From CAZOOM01 sp964460795 (GTDB taxonomy: Bacteria; Omnitrophota; Omnitrophia; Omnitrophales; Aquincolibacteriaceae), in assembly GCA_964460795.1 (NCBI GenBank), contig CAYWRU010000004.1:1-64000 (forward strand): a stretch of 64,000 nt of DNA. Reading direction: 5' to 3'. The translations under genes were made by a program, and so were the position numbers. Shown in pieces: positions 16,001 to 22,667 of the stretch (positions within the stretch are counted from its first letter, which is position 1; every line of letters starts with the position of its first letter). Below the pieces are notes generated by a model. That model was not told where the DNA came from. It saw nothing but the letters and a program-made list of their open reading frames with translations, and made no database searches.

Positions 16001-17739
16001 ATTTCCATTTCTCTTTTTTCTTCTTCCTGTGAAGCGGTCGCAGGAATCACCCGGAAAAAGTAAAGAGGACTCCAATCCTGAAGTCCGTCTTTATCTTCCA
16101 TTTTGAGTTGGTAGGAATAAAGCCCGGTAGGAATCAGCAGCCCATTTTCCATTTGACCGCTCCACACGACTTCCGCCGGGGGTGCTGAGACTCCGAAGCC
16201 GGTCCAGATTTCACGGCCCATTTCATCGCGAATTTCGAGATACCATTGCTTGGCGAATTCGCTGTAATTGGTGCGAAATTTAAAAACCGCATCTTCTTGA
16301 AGTTTCCCCACTCCCAGCCGAATCACTGGGGCATTTAATTCCACTCCAAGTACAGGATGCGAAGTATCAAGGCCCTGAGTGACCATCACCTGAAGCTCGT
16401 CGCCAAATTCCTTGCCCACGGCTGAGTCCGGAATCCAAACCGCAAAACTGGCCTTGTTCATAATTCCCGGCGTGGTTTTAACAAGCAAACTTTCTTCCGT
16501 AATAAATTCCGTACCCTCTGGAAGACTGTGCCCATCAATTTTGACTACATGCCGGCCGGGTTTCACAGCAGGAATATGGTAACGCCCTTCTTTGTCCGTA
16601 AAAATGACAACGCCTTCCTCCGTCGCGATCCGCGCCCCCGACACTCCTTTTTCTCCGGAATCCTGAACTCCGTTTTTATTCGTATCGTTGAAAACTTTTC
16701 CGAGAATCGTCCCCTCATCAAAAACCGGATCGGCTTCTACAATAATACGAACGTGTTCTTCTTCGGAAAGACGATTCGATGCATCTCGAATCCTCAGAAT
16801 AACTTCATAACTCTTTCCAAGAGTAACTCCGTTCGTCACGGAGAGCTGAAAGGCAGCGCTTACCTCTTGATTGGCATACAAGCTTCCCACGGGAATAATG
16901 AGAGAGCCTTCACGCCATCCAACTTTTTGATCGTTCAGCCGCACGCTATTTTCCACAAGATCAAATCCGGGGGGCAGATCCGCGGCAATCTCCACTCCGG
17001 TAAAAAATGCGTCATTGGTTCCGCCAATGGCTGAGGTGGCACCATTAAGCCCATTTCGAAATTTCATTGCAAACGTAATGACTTCACCCGGTTTGGCGCG
17101 CGTCTTCGAAGACACCACTTGCAGACGTGCGGGATTGACTTCAGCAGAGGCCTGATCAAAAACCGTATATCCTGCCGGGCCATTGACGTCATCAGATTTC
17201 AAAACAAAAACAACCCTGTCCGCATTAGGCGGTACAGATCCCTGCACTGTAAATCGAGGGAAATTATCCACTCCTTCATTTGCATTGGCTGTCGTGATTC
17301 GAGCCGTGCAAGTGCTTGTCATTAGTTTATCGGTACCGTCTAACTGCGTTTGCTTAAATTCGATACAAAGCTGCCCACCATCCGTTCCTACAGCCGCAAC
17401 GCTTGATTCTGCAAAAGCCGAAAACACAATGAAGTCGCCCTCCTTGACTCCATTGGCCACTTGAAATGTAAAAGTACCTGCATTCATTCGAAGCGCCCAA
17501 TTGCCATCCGGGAAGGGAGAGGTCAAAACTCCGGCAATGTCCGTACGAACAGCTCCGTTCGTAGCATCCCAATTATCCGGACCAAGAGGCTCTTCAAAAC
17601 TAGAGTTACTGATAACATTTGCAAAAACCGCAGGGAGAAAAATTCCCAGCATAAGGAAAAAACAGAGAGCCGATCGTACGGCTTGGCTGCCTTTTTGGAA
17701 TTTGGATTTTGTAATTTGGGATTTTTGAGCCATGATCAT
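13066..17739 (-). CDS. Very large outer-membrane beta-barrel protein with DUF11-like and SdrD_B-like N-terminal domains
   Basis: A 1557-residue exported protein. A signal peptide (ALCFFLMLGIFLPAVFA, about 24-40) is followed by a jelly-roll-like segment (NVISNSSFEEPLGPDNW) and a DUF11-like bacterial Ig domain (about 190-335). Next is an SdrD/Cna-B-like domain with a calcium-loop sequence (GKVFNDTNKNGVQDSGEKG), then FlgD-like Ig modules. From about residue 690 to the end there are alternating aromatic/polar strands typical of a large barrel, closing with MRLTGKF (terminal Phe). I infer an outer-membrane pore with a periplasmic stalk. Transported substrate is unknown. Its ATG overlaps the stop of the upstream gene by one base (TGATG). 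Confidence 0.72.
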   Translation of the reverse strand: MIMAQKSQITKSKFQKGSQAVRSALCFFLMLGIFLPAVFANVISNSSFEEPLGPDNWDATNGAVRTDIAGVLTSPFPDGNWALRMNAGTFTFQVANGVKEGDFIVFSAFAESSVAAVGTDGGQLCIEFKQTQLDGTDKLMTSTCTARITTANANEGVDNFPRFTVQGSVPPNADRVVFVLKSDDVNGPAGYTVFDQASAEVNPARLQVVSSKTRAKPGEVITFAMKFRNGLNGATSAIGGTNDAFFTGVEIAADLPPGFDLVENSVRLNDQKVGWREGSLIIPVGSLYANQEVSAAFQLSVTNGVTLGKSYEVILRIRDASNRLSEEEHVRIIVEADPVFDEGTILGKVFNDTNKNGVQDSGEKGVSGARIATEEGVVIFTDKEGRYHIPAVKPGRHVVKIDGHSLPEGTEFITEESLLVKTTPGIMNKASFAVWIPDSAVGKEFGDELQVMVTQGLDTSHPVLGVELNAPVIRLGVGKLQEDAVFKFRTNYSEFAKQWYLEIRDEMGREIWTGFGVSAPPAEVVWSGQMENGLLIPTGLYSYQLKMEDKDGLQDWSPLYFFRVIPATASQEEEKREMEISPIGDFNLFKDGKQSIPLVAKPTMRIHGSTRVGYKVAVNGYPVPVDSEGGFTTEIYTSPGEKDIRVIATSPEGESLSYQKKVMVKDSTFFMAGLSEGEGGVNFQDGSLAAAGQEETLNKDIFTDGRVAYYLKGKLKGKFLIKSHYDTADKRSALFTNLDPDSYYPVYGDASTREYDAESQQRFYILVEKDRSFVKWGSFKTAFTDTELSTYDRTLSGLKLHYETKAATKYGDAKRGFEGFAAKSEHKADHNEFVSTGGSLYYLRNRLVIQGSEKLRVEVRDKVQDMPLSSVDLVEGTDYEIDYEQGRIMLNKPLDAFVPSDILFSNDIVGGNDVFLIADYEFDPGYKEYDPDNRGARGYTHLGQHVRVGATAIEEKRNGEDYDLRGVDAQFKFGRNTKISAEYAESHLQQTLQAVSYNGGMTFADVGIIHNERTKSREQGYLFRGESKPAKPLELSGYLQGVEPGFSNSHMLSQEATKKYGFSTKLKATERAYLRYRYDYGEVSDVLRPLEDSELFAAYNTKSNHTAQAVYDGEKYFTELEFANQQVNVPTSNALPSFYSEIPFENAISGKVGYHLNERLLPYLKVQTTFLQEKQNHQVGGGLRYHVMNGLQAHLEQLFGTVGDSTVFGFERDHANGVQDYTNLKMWDYGSGIQGMTSSIGSAYSLSKKSRVYAERQHSTYQSSDNRADVFGNKTTISDHWDFEGKFERRYLKGSSFRLLDTVAARGLARPNTINTASLGFVYNNHKNLKAKMFLEGRADQDEPNLWQWVSRNYLDYKFTESLSWLTKLDYGKTRFTLYEDNAADFAEFNTGFAYRPVEHDRLNILGRYSYLRNLGNDLQFEPMYLNAAFDEKAHIWATDISYDLTHRVNITQKLAYKTAIADSSVSDQAIVNNLLWATRFNYHVTRKWDAILEYRILSQTDATETLRHGPLVEVDRELYDYVRLGVGYNFTDFSDDLRSSNNYSSHGPFMRLTGKF
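17692..17728. repeat. Half copy of an AATTCC/AAATCC repeat coding the N-terminus of the large envelope protein
   Basis: On the minus strand, AAATCCCAAATTACAAAATC followed by CAAATTCCAAAA matches one arm of the repeat type seen at 37636. It lies just after the start codon and encodes about residues 5-16 (KSQITKSKFQKG), before the hydrophobic signal sequence. No second arm is present. Repeat origin is inferred from similarity. Confidence 0.5.
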
Positions 17740-19304
17740 CAGTACCGGTTGCTCGAAAATTTAACGCCAAAGGTCAAATCATTATCCGTTGAATTGACAG
17801 GATCATCTTTCCAATACTGGACCCCGCCCACTCCCATGTATTCGCCGAACACTTTGATCTTTGCAAGCCATTCATTATTTTTATGACGGTAAGTTCTAAA
17901 AGGCATCCAGCGGACTCCCGCCGCTAAAAAAGAGCGGTTGGCGTAGGGAAAAGAAAACATATCGTTGTTGACATGCTCAAATCGAAGATAAGGCATGAGA
18001 ACAATCTGATCAAAGAAAACATTGTCCGGCAGGTGAATGGCGGGCGTTTTAAATCCTAGAGTAACGGAAGAATTGAGCGTCCAGGCGTCCCAATCTTCTT
18101 CGGAAGAAAACCCGGTCCGAGAATAGAAATAATTTCCGTAATACTCCCCCCACACATACTCCTGAAGATATTCGGGAACCGTGGACGGCGCCCCTTGATC
18201 AATGGGCGGTAAATCCACTCCAAACTCATAATAGTTGGAGAAGCCAACCTGAAAATCGTAATTTCTGGAATTAAGAATTTCATCTTTAATATTCCAGCGG
18301 TTTCCATACTGCATAAAAACTCTGTAGTTACGAATCCACTGAAGAAGCGGGATCCCATAGGGTCTAAAATTTACCAGCCAGGGATTACGGGCCAAAGGCC
18401 GCCATTCGGCTCCCAAATAAGCAAGGATATTGGATTTGTAATCAACAGGAGAAGAATCCATGGCCGTGGTAACTTCAATATAAGGATTAATGCTGCTTAA
18501 AGGAAATTTCAACCCTTCAAACACAAGCTGATTCGTCCAATATCCAACCGCCGAGCTGTAAGTATCTGATTCAAAAACTGTTTTGCGCCAAGAGGTTTCT
18601 CCGAAAGAGCGCCAAATAATCGGTTCGCCGGACGCCTCTCCTTGAAAGGGCCCGAAAAGTTTGTCGCCAAAATCCATTTTTTCCAGGATTTGGACGGCAA
18701 GAGCTTCTTCTTTTTGAAAATTCGCCTGCTGCTGGATTTCTAATTTCTTTTCTTCTTCAGGAGCTTGAAACATTTCTTTGGCTTCGCGAACTACCTGCGT
18801 AAGATCTCCGCCCTCGGCCGCAACCACGGCTTTCAGCTGTTCAATTTCCTGTTTGGCTTTTTCCAAATCAGAAAACCCTTTTTGCCCCACCCAATAAAGC
18901 ACGCGAGTTTTGGAATCCGCCAAAGGAACCTTTAATTTGCGAATCTCCACGCCTTCGTATTCCGAAGTCTCAACACTTTCCTTCAACCACTTTTTAATAT
19001 CCGGAACCGACTGAACATTGGGAATGACCTGGCTGCGGACCATGGTTTTTCCAAAATCCGTGACCAAGGAATAACGGGAATTTCTCTCGCGATCCGGAGT
19101 TTCAAGAAAGGCAAAACCATCAATCAAATAAGATTGCTGTTGGATCGACTGCAAAGGAGAAAGAAAAAACTGCGAAGCAAAGGGATTGGCTTTTCGAGGG
19201 GCCGCATTCACCGGAGCTTTGGCCGATTCATCGGCAAAAAGCCATGGAATGATTCCGAGAATGGAGAGAAATCCAAGCAGGAGGATTTTTCGCTTCAAAA
19301 CCAT
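17739..19304 (-). CDS. Exported protein with coiled-coil and C-terminal beta-barrel-like region
   Basis: A 521-residue protein. The signal peptide is about 1-24 (KRKILLLGFLSILGIIPWLFA). A central charged helical region (about 140-210, FSDLEKAKQEIEQLKAV...) precedes a C-terminal half of about 290 residues. That half is rich in Trp, Tyr and alternating hydrophobics (YLGAEWRPLARNPWLVNFRP, WGEYYGNYFYSRTGF), suggesting an outer-membrane barrel. It vaguely recalls NfrA/PelB-type exopolysaccharide porins, but that is an impression only. It precedes and overlaps by one base the 1557-residue barrel gene, so the two are very likely cotranscribed and act in the same envelope structure. Confidence 0.6.
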   Translation of the reverse strand: MVLKRKILLLGFLSILGIIPWLFADESAKAPVNAAPRKANPFASQFFLSPLQSIQQQSYLIDGFAFLETPDRERNSRYSLVTDFGKTMVRSQVIPNVQSVPDIKKWLKESVETSEYEGVEIRKLKVPLADSKTRVLYWVGQKGFSDLEKAKQEIEQLKAVVAAEGGDLTQVVREAKEMFQAPEEEKKLEIQQQANFQKEEALAVQILEKMDFGDKLFGPFQGEASGEPIIWRSFGETSWRKTVFESDTYSSAVGYWTNQLVFEGLKFPLSSINPYIEVTTAMDSSPVDYKSNILAYLGAEWRPLARNPWLVNFRPYGIPLLQWIRNYRVFMQYGNRWNIKDEILNSRNYDFQVGFSNYYEFGVDLPPIDQGAPSTVPEYLQEYVWGEYYGNYFYSRTGFSSEEDWDAWTLNSSVTLGFKTPAIHLPDNVFFDQIVLMPYLRFEHVNNDMFSFPYANRSFLAAGVRWMPFRTYRHKNNEWLAKIKVFGEYMGVGGVQYWKDDPVNSTDNDLTFGVKFSSNRY

Positions 19305-19339
19305 CTCCGGAGAGGGTTATAAAACTTTAATTAAGTGAG

Positions 19340-19419
19340 GGGTCGAGGCATTTCCTCGACCCACTCATCCCGGGCTCTGGCCCGGGATCCACTGGATCCC
19401 CGGTCAAGCCGGGGATGAG
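19340..19419. repeat. Hairpin plus TGTCAT-family palindrome, copy B
   Basis: GGGTCGAGG and CCTCGACCC (19340-19348 and 19354-19362) form a perfect 9-bp hairpin. Directly next to it, CTCATCCCGGG...GGGGATGAG (19363-19419) repeats the two-hairpin design of the TGTCAT family with altered ends. The 186-bp gap between dapB and the exported protein gene holds nothing else I can identify. Confidence 0.8.
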
Positions 19420-19490
19420 CACTCGGTTTGTAGAAATAACTTTCCGAGGCTCAATTAAGTTGCAACGAACTTATCTGGATTTGATCTAAC

Positions 19491-20285
19491 TCAAAGTCCA
19501 AGAACGTGTTGCATAGTATAAAGCCCTGTTTTCCGGGAAGCAACAAATTTTGCGGCTTTTAAGGCCCCTAGTGCAAGGGCGTCGCGGGAGGAAGCTTTAT
19601 GAACCAACTCTATTCTTTCTGCATCTCCAAAAAAAGAAACCGTATGATCTCCGACCACATCCCCGCCTCGAATAGCAGAAACGCCTATTTCTCCTCGAGG
19701 ACGCGCCCCCACTTCTCCCTGGCGGCCATAGACCACATCCTTGGAAAGACTTCGGCCCCGCGCTTGGGCAAGGATTTCCAGGAGCTTCATGGCGGTACCG
19801 CTGGGAGCATCTTTTTTGAGGCGGTGATGGATTTCGGAAATTTCAATGTCATAGGATTCATCCAAGGCCTTCGCGGCAAGCTCGCAAAGTTTAAAAAGAA
19901 GATTCACACCTGTGCTCATGTTGGGCGATTGGACAATGGCGATTTTTTGCGACGCTCTAGCAATCTCTCCCAAAACAGGCTCATCGAGCCCGGTGGTACC
20001 GATCACAAGTCCAATTTTAGCCTGCTCGGCTGCTTTTAGATTCGACAGTGTAGCCGACGGATGAGTGAAATCAATAAGCACATCCGACTGTCTTAAAACT
20101 CCGGCAAGATCTGAAGACACGCGGATCCCTGAAGACGCAAGAATTCCGCCGAGATCTTTTCCCAAGTCCGGATGATTAGCCTGTTCCAACGCACCGGAAA
20201 TTTTCAGCTCAGGATCTTTAAGCGCCGCACTCAAAATGGCTCGGCCCATGCGTCCCGCAGCCCCCACCATGGCAAGACGGATCAT
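19491..20285 (-). CDS. dapB: 4-hydroxy-tetrahydrodipicolinate reductase
   Basis: A 264-residue enzyme of lysine and meso-diaminopimelate synthesis, reducing hydroxytetrahydrodipicolinate with NAD(P)H. The N-terminal Rossmann motif is MVGAAGRMGRAIL. The catalytic signature IEISEIHHRLKKDAPSGTA lies near the middle, with HH and K as the expected acid/base and substrate-binding residues. Its ATG overlaps the dapA stop by 4 nt. With dapF and dapA it forms a compact three-gene unit, while lysA is 15 kb away behind argH. Confidence 0.97.
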   Translation of the reverse strand: MIRLAMVGAAGRMGRAILSAALKDPELKISGALEQANHPDLGKDLGGILASSGIRVSSDLAGVLRQSDVLIDFTHPSATLSNLKAAEQAKIGLVIGTTGLDEPVLGEIARASQKIAIVQSPNMSTGVNLLFKLCELAAKALDESYDIEISEIHHRLKKDAPSGTAMKLLEILAQARGRSLSKDVVYGRQGEVGARPRGEIGVSAIRGGDVVGDHTVSFFGDAERIELVHKASSRDALALGALKAAKFVASRKTGLYTMQHVLGL

Positions 20286-21172
20286 GCAATCACCTTGAGA
20301 TCTTTCAAAACTTTTTTCACTTTTTTAAGATTATCAGAACTGATCGGACAAAGCGGAAGCCGAAGTTCTGGGTCAATTTTCTTCATGAGACCCAAAGCCG
20401 CTTTCACAGGAATCGGATTGGATTCTACAAAAAGAACTTTGGCAAGCGGATAGTGAACACGGTGAAGTTCACAGGCGCGGTTCCAATTTCCTTCAAGCGC
20501 CGCATGGACCATATCACTCACCAGACGCGGCACGACATTCGCCGTCACGGAAATGACTCCGCGCGCGCCGAGCGTCATCAAAGGAAATGTCAGGGAGTCT
20601 TCTCCGGAAAGAACGGTAATATCGCAAAGCTGGAAGATTTGATCCACTTGATCCAAACTTCCGCTCGCTTCTTTAATCGCAATGATATTGGAGAATTTTT
20701 TGTAAAGCTTGGCCACAATTTCCGGAGCCATGGAAATCCCCGTGCGTCCCGGAACATTGTAAAGCACTATGGGAAGGTGTGTGTGGTCTGCCAAATAAGC
20801 ATAATGACGAAACAGACCTTCCTGAGTCGGCTTATTGTAGTAAGGAGTCACAACGAGCACTCCATCCGCGCCCGCTTTTTCCGCATATTGAACCAGACCG
20901 CTCGCCTCAGCCGTTGAATTGGATCCGGCCCCGCAAATTACCGGGACACGTCCCCTCACCTGCTCGATCACCAGCGACATCACACGGCGATGCTCATCAT
21001 GAGTCATGGTCGCAGATTCTCCCGTGGTTCCGCACGGAAGAATCACATCGGTTCCTGATTCCAGATGAAATTCCACCAGTTTTTTTAGCGTCGGCTCATC
21101 CACTTTACCATTTCGAAATGGAGTGACCAGCGCAACAATCGATCCCTGAATTTTTTTCTTAACAGCACTCAT
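20282..21172 (-). CDS. dapA: 4-hydroxy-tetrahydrodipicolinate synthase
   Basis: A 296-residue TIM-barrel aldolase that condenses pyruvate with aspartate semialdehyde, the first committed step to lysine and peptidoglycan. The Schiff-base lysine is in IIAIKEASG, the substrate motif VVTPYYNKP carries the catalytic tyrosine, and PCGTTGES is the conserved pyruvate/hydroxyl loop. Length is normal. Start and stop overlap dapF and dapB by 4 nt each, so the three are translationally coupled. The partner asd, supplying the substrate, is at 49654. Confidence 0.97.
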   Translation of the reverse strand: MSAVKKKIQGSIVALVTPFRNGKVDEPTLKKLVEFHLESGTDVILPCGTTGESATMTHDEHRRVMSLVIEQVRGRVPVICGAGSNSTAEASGLVQYAEKAGADGVLVVTPYYNKPTQEGLFRHYAYLADHTHLPIVLYNVPGRTGISMAPEIVAKLYKKFSNIIAIKEASGSLDQVDQIFQLCDITVLSGEDSLTFPLMTLGARGVISVTANVVPRLVSDMVHAALEGNWNRACELHRVHYPLAKVLFVESNPIPVKAALGLMKKIDPELRLPLCPISSDNLKKVKKVLKDLKVIA

Positions 21173-21990
21173 AGTTTTAACGCCCCTTCAAAAACAAAAG
21201 AGGCCTCTCCTTCAAGCGTTACTTCCGAGACTTTCCCTTTTTGGATTTGGAAACCAATATTCAAAATTTCTCCGCCCCGAGTCCGGACACGCACGGGCGA
21301 AGACGTATAGCCTGCCAGCGCCGTTACCAGGGCCGAGGCCGTGGAACCTGTTCCGCAAGCCAGCGTCTCATTCTCCACTCCGCGTTCATAGGTCCGCACT
21401 TCAATCTCATGAGAATTTCGGATCTCCACAAAATTCACATTCGTTCCGCGTGGACGAAATGCGCGGTGTTCCCGGATCAAACGCCCCAAGGCTGGGACAT
21501 CCACTTTGGAAAGTCCCTCGGTTAAAACTACCGCATGCGGAACTCCGGTATTTAAAAAAGAATAATGCAGACGATTACCCGCCACTTCTAACGTTTCGCG
21601 CTGGCGATAATCTTTAGGCTGAACCATTCCTACTTTGATGCGAGGAGGACGAACTTCAGCCGAAATGGTTCCGGCGAGCGCTTCAAATTCAAAGCGGTCG
21701 GAAAACCCAAGTTTTTCATAAGCAAACAAACTGATGCAGCGAAATCCATTGCCGCAAGCCTCAGCCTCAGAACCGTCGGCATTCAGGATTCTCATTTTGA
21801 AGGCCTTCTTTTTGGATTTCTCCAGAAGCAAAACTCCGTCGGCCCCTACCCCAAAATGGAGCTGACAAACCCGATCCGCAAACTGTTTGGCATTTTTAAT
21901 CACACCGCTCCGGTTATCAATGACAATAAAGTCATTGCCGGATGCCACCATTTTGTAGAATTGGACTGTATTGTTCTTATGCTTTTTCAT
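21169..21990 (-). CDS. dapF: Diaminopimelate epimerase
   Basis: A 273-residue cofactor-free epimerase interconverting LL- and meso-diaminopimelate. The two catalytic cysteines are C79 in AEACGNGFRC and C212 in TLACGTGSTAS, each in the conserved half of the pseudo-symmetric fold. The N-terminal FYKMVASGNDFIVIDNR matches the family start. It is the first gene of the dapF-dapA-dapB unit, with a small CGCCT/AGGCG hairpin just upstream of its ATG. Confidence 0.97.
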   Translation of the reverse strand: MKKHKNNTVQFYKMVASGNDFIVIDNRSGVIKNAKQFADRVCQLHFGVGADGVLLLEKSKKKAFKMRILNADGSEAEACGNGFRCISLFAYEKLGFSDRFEFEALAGTISAEVRPPRIKVGMVQPKDYRQRETLEVAGNRLHYSFLNTGVPHAVVLTEGLSKVDVPALGRLIREHRAFRPRGTNVNFVEIRNSHEIEVRTYERGVENETLACGTGSTASALVTALAGYTSSPVRVRTRGGEILNIGFQIQKGKVSEVTLEGEASFVFEGALKL

Positions 21991-22017
21991 GGATTTTGAT
22001 CGCCTCAGCGAAGGCGT

Positions 22018-22045
22018 ATTTTAACAGAAGGGGTCGGAAAATCAA
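22018..22045 (-). promoter_or_regulatory. Candidate promoter of dapF-dapA-dapB
   Basis: TTGATT (22040-22045), a 16-nt spacer and TAAAAT (22018-22023) lie about 28 nt upstream of the dapF ATG. It is placed correctly between the PilZ gene stop and dapF. Confidence 0.45.
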
Positions 22046-22065
22046 AGGACGCTTAAGGGGCGAAA

Positions 22066-22452
22066 TCAGTCCGTGGTCGACAAACGGTAGAGATCGATAT
22101 ATTTTTGAAACTCAGCCTCCGCAGCCTCAGGGTCATCCGCAGAGAATACAATGGTATTTTTGAGATGTTCAAAGTCCCGAAAATCAAGGCCAATGAATTC
22201 AATTCCAACGCCTTTTTCATCTTTGCGCACGACTTTCCCTTGAACCCGAATGGCGGGATAGTAACGCTCATCCCCGAGACGAATCACAAAATAACCCATG
22301 GCGCCAACTTCCGGCTTAGCATCGCAGAGAAAATAAACACCTTTTGCACTTAAATTTTCGCAGATTCCTTGGATTCGAATCCCACGACCCATCTCCAGAA
22401 GGATTTCTAGCTTGACGCGGATGCGTTGATATTTTCGTCTTTCTATGGACAT
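22066..22452 (-). CDS. PilZ-domain c-di-GMP-binding protein
   Basis: A 128-residue single PilZ domain. The c-di-GMP contact motifs are present: RRxxR-type SIERRKYQRIRVK at residues 2-14, and the second motif in CENLSAKGVYFL (N/D-x-S-x-x-G). The rest forms the expected beta-barrel (VRVQGKVVRKDEKGVGIEFIGLD). Such stand-alone PilZ proteins act as second-messenger receptors controlling motility, polysaccharide or surface functions. AGGAG precedes the ATG by 8 nt. No partner effector is apparent beside it. The divergent gene at 22668 encodes a secreted protein and could be part of its target system, which is speculation. Confidence 0.85.
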   Translation of the reverse strand: MSIERRKYQRIRVKLEILLEMGRGIRIQGICENLSAKGVYFLCDAKPEVGAMGYFVIRLGDERYYPAIRVQGKVVRKDEKGVGIEFIGLDFRDFEHLKNTIVFSADDPEAAEAEFQKYIDLYRLSTTD

Positions 22453-22667
22453 GATTCATGCTCCTGATTCTTCAAGTATTTCGGCAAGGCCCGACTTGCC
22501 CTGAACCACCATTTTTGCTGCAACATAATGCTAGTGAATGCTCTTTGCCGCAAATTAAAAATTAACAATCTTTTATCTTGGTCGATTTACATAGATATGG
22601 CCCAGAATTTGCTCATCTCAAGATAAAAAAAGGAGTAAAATTGCCACCGTTCTAATAGAACTAACCT

